A stretch of DNA of 64,000 nt, from the NCBI GenBank assembly GCA_020747015.1, contig JAGTJM010000045.1, positions 124,001-188,000 of the forward strand. The letters are read 5' to 3'. Positions within the stretch are counted from its first letter, which is position 1; the number at the start of each line of letters is the position of its first letter. Made by a program: the position numbers and the translations under genes. The notes below the pieces were generated by a model. That model had not been told where the DNA came from. It searched no databases and saw only the letters and a program-made list of their open reading frames with translations. This DNA comes from Pyrenochaeta sp. MPI-SDFR-AT-0127. Lineage: Eukaryota > Ascomycota > Dothideomycetes > Pleosporales > Cucurbitariaceae. Below are positions 55,984 through 64,000 of the stretch, piece after piece.

Positions 55984-57013
55984 CTACCAGAGTCCGGGCA
56001 AGATGGCATACCTCTTGCGCTTGTACTTGTCGCCAAACTCCTTGCGGTATCTCTTCTCCTTCTTCCACGCCCAAACACCCATCTGCCCAACAGCAACGAT
56101 GATGAAGATGACCGTGCTCAGACTCCAATTGACCAATGCTACGCCAATCCACGCAATGGCTTCAAACATGTAGTTTGGGCATGTCACCAGGTTGAAGCCC
56201 AGCCCTTGCGGGATGCCGCGCTCCGTAGTGCCAGGCTTGCGTAGATTCTTCAGGGTAAGATGTGTGCTGTAGTTGCAGACCTCGCCAATCGTGAAGAGCG
56301 CAATACCCAGGTATGTGAGGAGAGGGTTCGAAGGCTTAGCAGCGGGGCTATTGGGGCCATATGTCCAGTACGCCAGGTTCAAGCCAGAAAGCACCCAGTA
56401 GTATCCGCTGTTCTTGTAGATGTTCGACACTGGCATGGTCGCTGACGAGAAACGGTGCACAAAGAGCGTTTCAAACTCGCGCTTGGCAAAGTGAATGACG
56501 CACATCAGCAGCGTAAGCGTCTGGAGCGAGGACGCGGGCGCAGAGGTGCCATAGATGATGGGGCGGGCGAGGTAGATGAGCGGGTGGATGAGGAGGGGTC
56601 CAAGGTACTCGACGATGAAGACGGTTCGCCAGGATATCTGGGGGCCTGTTATGGCTTGTTAGCTATGATTTATCACGGCAAGGAGTATATCGTACCCAGA
56701 TCCTTCACATCTACAGCGCTCTTGTTCCTCAAGCCAGTGTCATGGACTCTCACATCACTAGTGTTTGTGATGGGTGACCCATCGCTGCCCTTGGTCACCC
56801 TCAATCTATGGATCGAGAACTTTGAAGCCTTGGCAATCTCCTCGAAGATCTGCGATGTCGAAGCATCTGAGCTGACGGTGACGGTCTCGGGAAGGTTCTT
56901 GATCGGGCGGCCTGGTCGTGGCAGTAAGTACTAATGCAATTGAGGTATAAATGTCAAGAGCAGCGAGACATACCACGTGGGCGCACAATCAGCGTGATTG
57001 TGGATGCAGACAT
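55984..57013 (-). CDS. TSC13: Very-long-chain enoyl-CoA reductase (Tsc13/TECR)
   Basis: This ER membrane enzyme performs the last, NADPH-dependent step of very-long-chain fatty-acid elongation, feeding sphingolipid synthesis. Exons in coding order are 56974-57013, 56696-56911 and 55984-56645, encoding 305 aa, the normal length. An N-terminal ubiquitin-like part (residues about 1-85, STITLIVRPRGRPIKNLPETV) is followed by multiple spans and the steroid-5-alpha-reductase C-terminal domain: HFAKREFETLFVHRFSSATMP, RGIPQGLGFNLVTCPNYMFE, and the dibasic tail region RYRKEFGDKYKRKRYAILPGLW. Introns are 62 and 50 nt. It is transcribed in tandem after ATE1, 273 nt downstream of that stop. Confidence 0.95.
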
Positions 57014-57286
57014 GGTGCTGCGTTGCGGTATGGGGTACTGTTGATGTGGGAGACTTTTGTTGACAGCTTTCGGAGGTGCCGGCTTTTTTGCGCCCGCGCC
57101 TCGGTTGCGCTTGGAATGGTTAGGTTGGTATAGCGATTGCTTCGAGTGAGAGGCAGAACAATCAGCGGAATTTGCGTCATGACTTTCTATATTCTAAGCT
57201 GATGCTCGATACTGGGCAGATCATCTGACGATGCGCCTCAAATATATACGGTTTCAGTATGTCAAGCAATCCGTTGGTGAGGACTA

Positions 57287-59448
57287 TCAACCGAGCTCCA
57301 CCACCACCTGCCACGCAGCTTCTGGACCAAGACATGCAACGAGTTCGCCAATGATGCCTTTGATTGAACGAGGATCTTTCAGATCGCTGGTTTCCCACGA
57401 TACCAGGTCCTGCAACGTGTTAGCCCTGAGCCTCATGGGCTATTCATGCCAGCAACTCGTACCTGGGCCTCCGCAGTCCTGCTCCCAACTCGGATGGGCA
57501 TGGTACCGAGGTCTAGTTGCTCTTCGATCTCCTCTACTGTCATCAGACCTGGAACTTTGAGGTCGAATAGGGACATTCCCTTCGATACAGCTGAACCACT
57601 TTCGGCGGCAGTCAGTAGTTTGTAATCTGAAAGATCCGTCTGCTCAGGCTCGACATCCTTGCTTGCATCATTGTGTGCGCCCTCTGTTGAAGTTGTCGTG
57701 GTCTTCCTCTGCCGACGCTCCCTCGACAGCGATACATATCCCTTCTTGTCAAGCAGCCCTCGAAGTTCGGCATCAAGAGGGTTCCATTCATACGTCTCGG
57801 GGTCTAGCACATGCTGCGTCTTGTAGTCGCCTTTGTACTTCATCTTGGTGCACGAATGAATGTAGTAGCCCATGTAGTAGTACTGGTAGCCACCTTCTAG
57901 CGCAAGGGCAGCCTCTCTCAGAGCACTCAATTTTCCAAACTGCCACTGTTCAAAGTCGGAATGGTAAAGCATGTAAACACCGCTAACGCAGTGAGGCAAG
58001 AGATCTAGTACACTCATTGCAATGAGCCTCCCGTCAAGTCGGTAGCACTGGTGATATGAGCCGAGAAGCTGGGTTTTTCCATTGACTTCGTTGGACGTCC
58101 GTCGTAACGGAGACTCGCACAGGAAGCGTTTGAACCCGGACATGGAGATTGCGTGGTCCTTTTCCTTGTGGACATTTTGCTGGTAGTTGTGAAATAGCTC
58201 ATACTTCTCGACAGTGACTTCTGCCGGCTCGAGTGTCACCTCGAAGCGGTGTGCCGGTTTTGGCGGCTGTTTGACGTTGTCGTGTTCTGCCTTGTGAATC
58301 TCACGCTCGAGATCGAAAGTGTTCTTCAAGCGAGCTTTTTCTCTGGACGGTGGTCAGACTATGTGCGGTTGACTGGATCATATGTACACACTCCTTCGAT
58401 ATTGGCTGAAGCCGAGAGGCCTCTTTCATGTAGGTTTCACCCAAAACATGGTCGTTCCACTTGTTGACTGCTCGTCGCTGGTCCTTGGAAGGCTTAAAGC
58501 TGGCTACTGGAAGGCTAGACTTGTGTAAGTCATTGACAATGCCCCAGCAGGCAAATGCCTACCGGATGGTGTAGTGCGGGCAACAATGTCGCAGCACATC
58601 AGGCTTGTAGAAGATGGTGCCAGACCTATTGACTGACATCAGTGATGCGGACACGGTGGTGGCACGCAGGCTGCTTGCACCCGCGGAGCCATACAGGTTA
58701 GCGTAACTTACCGTCTCCAACCGCGATCTACGAGACTCTGGTAAACGTCGACTGTCAAGCAGTTTGACGAAAAGTAGTAGCTTGCTCCTGATTATGTAAG
58801 GACAGTTAGTAAATGATCAGATGGTCTCTTCCGAACGCTCCCGCTTAGACTCGCAGGAATGCATGAGATTTACAGTGACGTGGCATCGAAAGAGCAAGTC
58901 ATCAAGATGACTCGAAGAGAATCGACCAGATTCGCCCGAGGAGACTTGTGTGTCCACGGGGGGGTTTTGACGATCCTTGGCGGTGCATCTCCAGCTGTTT
59001 GCAACACGCAGTACACAAATTCCTCCAGTGCGGGGGGGGCGGCACGTGAAGGCGAGCAACCTTAACAGAACATCAATGCAAGACAGAGGCAGACAGGCGC
59101 CTGCAATGGAAGCCAATATCTTCGCATTTTCGAGTCTTGACCGCTCAAGCAGCAGCATGCACGCGTGATAGGGTGGGTCTGGACTAGGAAGAAGAAGAGA
59201 ATATCCACGTACGAGAAGTGGGCTTCCGACGGCCATTCGATGCGTCTTTGCAGTATCCGCACGACTCGCTACTGTAGCCTGGAAAGTGAATATCAGCACC
59301 TTGGTCACGGCGCAGGGCCCGGGAAAAGTGATAATTGTTGGGTTGAAGTGGTCGGGGGCAGCGCCGTGTCCAGCCAGACAGGCACGAGCCGGAATCCAGG
59401 GAATTGGTTGGAGCAAAACATACCGAAGGGCGTCACACGGGACTGCAT
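57287..59448 (-). CDS. ATE1: Arginyl-tRNA--protein transferase 1 (Ate1)
   Basis: This enzyme adds Arg from Arg-tRNA to N-terminal Asp, Glu or oxidised Cys, a step of the Arg/N-degron pathway. Seven exons in coding order are 59424-59448, 59213-59278, 58712-58787, 58563-58625, 58392-58514, 57463-58342 and 57287-57409, encoding 451 aa. Residues C15-G-Y-C18 and C70-C71 are the conserved redox- and metal-sensitive cysteines. FKPSKDQRRAVNKWN, the ATE-C domain (FKRFLCESPL, GSYHQCYRLDGRLIAMSVLDLLP, YMGYYIHSCTKMKYKG) and the C-terminal IKGIIGELVACLGPEA are intact. Intron 2 is 425 nt; intron 1 is 145 nt and interrupts the TPFGYSSESCGYC motif. The tail after GPEA (WQVVVELG) is variable. Confidence 0.93.
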
Positions 59449-60540
59449 GAGGGCAGCATAAGCGTGGGAGACAGGCCTCCTAGCTGGTGGGGGGTTTTTT
59501 TGGTTCACGGCGGAACTGGCGTGAGGGCGGCGGAGATGAATGGCCGCCGTGCAAGAGAGCGAGTTGACGACAGACGCGCGCCGGTATTTTCGCGCCCGCC
59601 TTTGCTACCAGGAAACAGGTCGTTGAGGGCGTCGGGTAGTGTTCTTTTTTTTCTGCTCTGGCCAAGTCCAAGTGTTGGGAAGAGTAGAGGGATTGCGTCC
59701 CTAGCGGAGAAGGGCGGTCGCGGGGTCAGGCACAGAAGCCGCAAGAGAGTCTGGTATCACGACAGCGTGCAGGCAGCGCTCCACGACTCTCCCCAGCGTC
59801 CCAACACGGGGGCGATTGCACGTTTTCTAGTGGGCAATTCGCCCTTTTTATGCTGGTGCGTCACTCGCACAGCTGTCGGAGAGGCAGGGTGAGCGACTCT
59901 GCTGCAGGCGGCGGGCGCTGGTCTCGCGTGCCCCCCCCGCCGCCAGGCTCTCGTGCGAGCAGTCGGACTGCACGCTCGAGGCGTCGGTGGCCTGTCTTTT
60001 GACGTCGTCTCTGGCCTTGGTCGGGGGCGCTGCTCTTTTTTTTTAATTGATTGCCCTGCTCTCGTCTGCAGCCTGCGAACAGGGCCCCCAGGACAATGGG
60101 CCCCTTCTCGCGGGCGGGGCTTGGCAGCAGCAGTGACGCTCCGCCTGCTTTCCCTAGTTTCCCACGCAAAAAGTCCCTGAGCCGAACCACCTACTAAACC
60201 ATCCCCATCCACCATGCCGAATTTCTTTGCTGCTCGCAGGCTCCTCCAACATCCTCAGCCCCGTCACCCGCGGGACTGAGCCTTGCTCAGCCCTATCGCC
60301 CCCCCAACCCCCATCCACTGCTTGCTGCCCCTTCACCTCTTGCTCCCTCCCTCCCACTAGCAATTGTGAAGCCACCTCGCTGGTTTGTCTCGGCTTCATT
60401 CCACCGCCTGGCTCGCCTCTGCTGCTTCCTACCAAAAAGCCCATCCTTTGTCTTCTCGCAGCGTCGTGTGTGCGAGCCGCATACACGCGGTGCTCGTCGC
60501 TGCCGCTCGCCTTTTTCCTCTCCAGAATCCTTGCGGCTAG
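59449..60540. other. Divergent promoter region ATE1/Nudix
   Basis: About 1.1 kb of GC-rich, low-complexity DNA with G-runs, C-runs and T-runs (for example T8 near 60037). ORFs up to 162 codons occur on both strands without motifs. The part at 60290-60540 is strongly pyrimidine-rich and likely the Nudix promoter/5' UTR. Confidence 0.5.
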
Positions 60541-61140
60541 ATGGCCGCCACCCAGCAGCTGCCCATGCAGTCCCGCACAGGTCGTGTGAATCAGCGTAAG
60601 TCCATCCCACGAGCCTTTGTGGTTTTGCATCAAAAGTTGGATTAATTATCCCACTTTTATTTTTTTGCGCATCCTCACCGCTTTTCTTTGACACGATGCT
60701 GACTTGCCGCAGGATACGGTGCGCAGGGCGAGCGACTAGTCGCGGGCGTGGTTCCGCTCTCCGCTGACAAGTACTACGTGCTCCTCATTCAGTCCACGCG
60801 ACGCGGTGGTTGGGTGCTCCCCAAGGGCGGATGGGAAACGGACGAAGCGACCGCCCAAGATGCCGCCAAACGCGAGGCCTGGGAAGAGGCTGGAATAATA
60901 TGCAAGATCAACTACGACCTTGGCCTCATTCCCGAAAGGCGAAAGGCAGACCAACTCACATCCCAGGCCCCCAAGGCCTCGTATCAGTTCTTTGAAGCGA
61001 CCGTCGAGAAGCAGGAAGCCCAGTGGCCCGAGATGCACAAGCGGTCAAGAAATTGGTTCACATACACCCAGGCCCGACAGGCGTTAGCCGAGCGGCCAGA
61101 GTTGCTGGATGCGCTGGACCGATGTACCATGCATCGATAG
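60541..61140 (+). CDS. aps1: Nudix hydrolase, diphosphoinositol polyphosphate phosphohydrolase type
   Basis: This small Nudix enzyme of the DIPP/Aps1/Ddp1 group removes pyrophosphate from diphosphoinositol polyphosphates and can cleave diadenosine polyphosphates. Exons 60541-60595 and 60713-61140 encode 160 aa. The Nudix box is complete: G-x5-E-x7-REAWEEAG within GGWETDEATAQDAAKREAWE. The preceding TRRGGWVLPKGGW is the DIPP-type signature (PKGGW). The last 60 residues carry MHKRSRNWFTYTQARQAL, also typical. The start at 60541 precedes a 117-nt intron; RYGAQGERLVAGVVPL follows the junction in frame. Confidence 0.93.
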
Positions 61141-62492
61141 ACGGCGCTTGGGTGCTTGCAGGTGCGAGCAGGTGCGAACACACTGGCGCACGCAAGTACC
61201 ATGGGAGGCAAGGCTCCCGAACACGCATGTGGCCTTCCCACGCTTTTCACTTCTCCTTTATCTAATCGTGCCCTGCGAGGGCACCCAAAAACTTTGGGAG
61301 GACCATAGATTTGTCGTTGTCTTTGTTTTCTACTTTGCGTTGGGCGTTGGGGTCGCTCGTCCCACTGGTAGAATGATGCATATGCGGCTCTCCTGCACGC
61401 GAGAACGCTGGGCCACTCAGGCTCGCAGTAATGCAATTTGGCCATGCCAAGCTCTCTCTTCTTTCTGGTAATTGGTGCGATACTCATCTCTACGAGCCAT
61501 AAGGCCAGGTTCCAGCCCTGGCAAGTAGGGATCTTTTGCCTGCCCCACCCTTCAAGCGTCTGTCAGCCTACCCACATCCACCAGTGACACCTATCAAGTG
61601 CGTGGAACTGCTGTGGCTTTCATGCGAAGGGACTTTGAACTGGCCTCCACTCCAGTCTCAGTGCACTCTCCGCAGCCTTGCATCGCCCATTGCTTTTCCC
61701 ACAGCTCATCACTAACCCTGATATTACTTGAAGCATAGACTATCTGAGAACATGACTACCTTAAGGCTACCGTAACTACCCACTTGATCTCAATCATTCT
61801 TGCAGTATTGCGTGAGTAACCACATAGTACAAGACCTGCTCTTCCCACCGAACCATGCATGAAATCGTACCCACTCACGATGATGCGTAACGCGGGCCCA
61901 TGATACTACTATGGTATGCTTACTTTCTACAGCTGTTCTCAAGTCATCAGTCCTGCTTCAGTTGCATATGTTGTGAATACACCTACCGGCGGGTAATGGT
62001 TCAATGCATAGACGTCCAATCATGTTGCTTCATTGCAAAGGTTAGCTCCCTGCCACTTGGGATTGAACTACTGGGACGCCATTTAGAATGAAGCCACGAA
62101 TGAAGCCACGAATGAAGCCATCCACGATGAAGCCACCCATGATGAAGCCACTCGAGATTGAACTACTGTGATGAAGCTACCTGCGGGAGCCACCTGGGAT
62201 AGTACGTAATGTGTTGGTATGAGCGCACACTTAAGAACCTTCTCACGCCCTCGAGTTCCAAGTAATGTAAATGCTATAGAATTGCTCGTTCATACCTACA
62301 TACTGAATTCTGCTACATGTACATGACACATCAGCCTGGACTCTTTTTACATTACTCTTAACTGTACGATACTCGGTAGATGAACTAGGCGCTTTCTCTG
62401 ACTTGTCATTCGTTGTTCGACCTACTACATTCCCACAACCTACTACTCTTCATACCCTCTCTGATTCTCGGCTGTCACTATTACTCGGCAAT
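61141..62492. other. Gene-free stretch
   Basis: No gene recognised in 1.35 kb. It contains the 12-16-bp repeat cluster at 62087-62190. ORFs are short or made of repeat. Confidence 0.5.
62087..62190. repeat. Degenerate ATGAAGCCAC tandem repeat
   Basis: The core AATGAAGCCACG is repeated twice exactly and then with increasing variation (ATGAAGCCATCC, ATGAAGCCACCC, ATGAAGCCACTC, ATGAAGCTACC). The phrase GATTGAACTACTG occurs both before the array (62061) and within it (62156), suggesting a larger duplicated unit. It is non-coding as far as seen. Confidence 0.75.
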
Positions 62493-62762
62493 ATGTTTCC
62501 CGCATTGCTTTGGGTATGGGTGGTAGTCACCGCTCAGGCAGTCGCAATCTCACCAGATCTCCAGAAGCGTGAAGCTAATCAGACGAAAGATGGCGGTGGA
62601 TGGTCTAGGACTGACATCATGATACCATGTGGGGTTCTTGCAACCATCTTCGGTGTCACATGTATGTGCTGGAAACCCAATTGGACACGATGGCTTCGCA
62701 ACACTCTCCGTCTGAAGGGCAGAGGTTCACGTACGGCATCCTTCCCAGACTTGAGAATATAA
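62493..62762 (+). CDS. Small secreted or single-span membrane protein candidate (89 aa)
   Basis: Starting at MFPALLWVWVVVTAQAVAIS, the ORF opens with a good signal peptide (hydrophobic residues 3-18, likely cut after AQA or AIS). A second hydrophobic segment (IMIPCGVLATIFGVTCM, about residues 45-62) follows a short polar part, and a basic tail (RWLRNTLRLKGRGSR) would face the cytosol, fitting a type-I single-span membrane protein. The frame is open upstream to 62403, but the ATG at 62493 gives the signal peptide. Family not recognised. Confidence 0.5.
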   Translation: MFPALLWVWVVVTAQAVAISPDLQKREANQTKDGGGWSRTDIMIPCGVLATIFGVTCMCWKPNWTRWLRNTLRLKGRGSRTASFPDLRI

Positions 62763-64000
62763 TTAACGCATACTGGATACTGATGTCATCAAGTGAAGCT
62801 CTAACACCGCACCTCCCGATATTCCTGCGGGTGCCCCGCCGCCCCTGCATTCGGTTCAAGTGTGGCTACCTAGATGGGGGTTCAAACAGGCCGATGTCAG
62901 CTAGGACAGCACTCTGTGCAGTATGAACGATTAGAATTAAAATCTACAAGGGCTTGATAAAGAGCAGGGAATTGAGAGCAATAGGAGACATAATGGCGAC
63001 GTTGACCGATAATCGTAGAGCTGGATTAGTGATTGAACACACAGAAGACGCGCGCGTACAATGTCACTGTGACGTTCTTTTACCGGTCCTTCCTACAGAC
63101 TCAATTCTGCGTTATAAATCTAGGGTACATTTGTTTTTAACTAAAAGCATGTTCAAAGTTTGCTGGTTTGTTTTGAGTCTCTCTTCTATCCGTGCAAATG
63201 CATAGTCACAAATGTTTTCGATTTACGAGATAAGTGCTTTTGTGGAAGAATTCACAGGCAGGTTCAACTAAATGTACAATATGGTGGGTAGCTAGGATTA
63301 TACTGATAAAAGGACGAAGAAGAACAATTTTTGTGGAGGTCCTCTGAAAGCGGCTGCTCAAAACCCTTGAAGACTAACGCAGATCATGGTGTATGGTGAA
63401 ATCAGGAGGAGCTTAGATTCGATGAATGGCCAGGAGGTAGATTCGGCACGAATTAATGAACACTGGTGAATTGATCTGCAGTTTTGGATGCCGTGGCTAT
63501 GATGGCGGGAAAGCAAGTCAATAATTTGACGAGGACTGCTTTCCTTTCGGTCCATGAGCACAAGCATCGTGTGTATTGTGCTAGAGAGAGCGCCAAGCAG
63601 AATGTATAGCTCAGTGCTTTAGAAACGTTATGCCATCTGGTACGGCTCGAGTTATACTTTAGAGCATTTTGACGAAGTGGTAAGCTTTGGCGCACACTCG
63701 ATCATAGAGCTGCGCCAGCGTAAAGTAGATGTATTCATTAGTACTCTAGTCATGCTGTTCGTTAAACACCACGGCCCTGGCGTATTTCCAGCTATTGCAT
63801 TTAACTTGTTTGGTAGTCTCGCGAAAGGTGGCCTGGGTGGAAACCTGGGTTTATTGTGGAGCATGCAAATGAGTTGGGGCCTCGGATTGAGACTAATTTA
63901 CGATGCACCGCCCGTGAGGCGAGGCGATTGGCTCACAGCATTACACGCGTACCAATAGGGAGGCCCAACGTCAACCGGTGACCTCGTAAATTCTAGCCAT
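62763..64000. other. Gene-poor end of the window
   Basis: No gene recognised. An open frame at 63677-63958 lacks an ATG at its start and has no motif except a glycine-rich hydrophobic segment. A gene extending past the window edge cannot be excluded. Confidence 0.4.

Noticed and set aside
58817..59416. 199-codon minus-strand ORF upstream of ATE1
   Set aside because: It spans ATE1 introns 1 and 2 in a different frame from the CGYC exon; the spliced ATE1 model explains the region better.
59404..60215. Long overlapping ORFs (152-162 codons) between ATE1 and the Nudix gene
   Set aside because: They sit in a GC-rich divergent promoter with homopolymer runs, lack motifs and occur on both strands.
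63677..63958. 93-codon plus-strand frame near the window end
   Set aside because: It has no ATG at its start, no recognisable motif and overlapping minus-strand ORFs; not enough support.
1..64000. CRISPR arrays, prokaryotic operons, ribosome-binding sites, insertion sequences
   Set aside because: The sequence is clearly fungal nuclear DNA with spliceosomal introns; no array of direct repeats with spacers and no transposase or terminal repeats were seen.

Overview
The window comes from the nuclear genome of a filamentous ascomycete. Evidence: many genes are split by short (about 45-75 nt) GT-AG introns with CTAAC/CTGAC-like branch sites, and the fungal-specific families include a HET-NACHT-ankyrin protein, a Ppo fatty-acid oxygenase, a DUF6536-type membrane protein, a capsule-synthesis-like glycosyltransferase and a CBM18/LysM protein. 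The mix looks most like Dothideomycetes (Pleosporales), but that is inference. Exon boundaries below were derived by hand; for each multi-exon gene the exon lengths sum to a multiple of three and junction codons give the family sequence.

Layout. 1-8.4 kb: ribosomal protein eL43 (+), a type-I glutamine-synthetase-like enzyme (-), a short-chain dehydrogenase (+) and an Msc7-type membrane aldehyde dehydrogenase (-). 8.4-14.9 kb: gene-poor, with a few short cysteine-rich or relic ORFs. 14.9-17.8 kb: RNase P subunit Rpr2 (-), divergent from the DEAD-box mRNA-export helicase Sub2 (+). 17.8-22.6 kb: about 4.8 kb without a recognisable gene. 22.6-28.5 kb: a ketopantoate-reductase-like protein with a long low-complexity tail (+) and glucokinase (+). 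28.8-34.4 kb: tRNA-Lys(UUU) (-), a HET-NACHT-ankyrin NLR-like gene (-) and a decayed secreted LysM/chitin-binding gene (-). 34.4-43.8 kb: AT-richer accessory region with a Caps_synth glycosyltransferase (+), a five-exon membrane protein (+) and several small hypothetical ORFs. 44.4-50.8 kb: a tetraspanin (-), a hypothetical basic protein (+) and the succinate dehydrogenase flavoprotein (+). 51.1-61.1 kb: Ppo oxylipin synthase (-), enoyl-CoA reductase Tsc13 (-), arginyltransferase Ate1 (-) and a Nudix diphosphoinositol-polyphosphate hydrolase (+). 61.1-64 kb: mostly gene-free with one small predicted membrane protein.

How the genes relate. Most are independent housekeeping genes. The glutamine-synthetase-like, SDR and aldehyde-dehydrogenase genes lie side by side and could share an amine/aldehyde catabolic role; this is speculative. 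The NLR-like gene and decayed chitin-binding gene form a small accessory island of self/non-self or host-interaction type. Several genes hold unusual splice features: a 7-nt microexon, two GC-AG introns, and a stop-free 63-nt intron whose length is a multiple of three.
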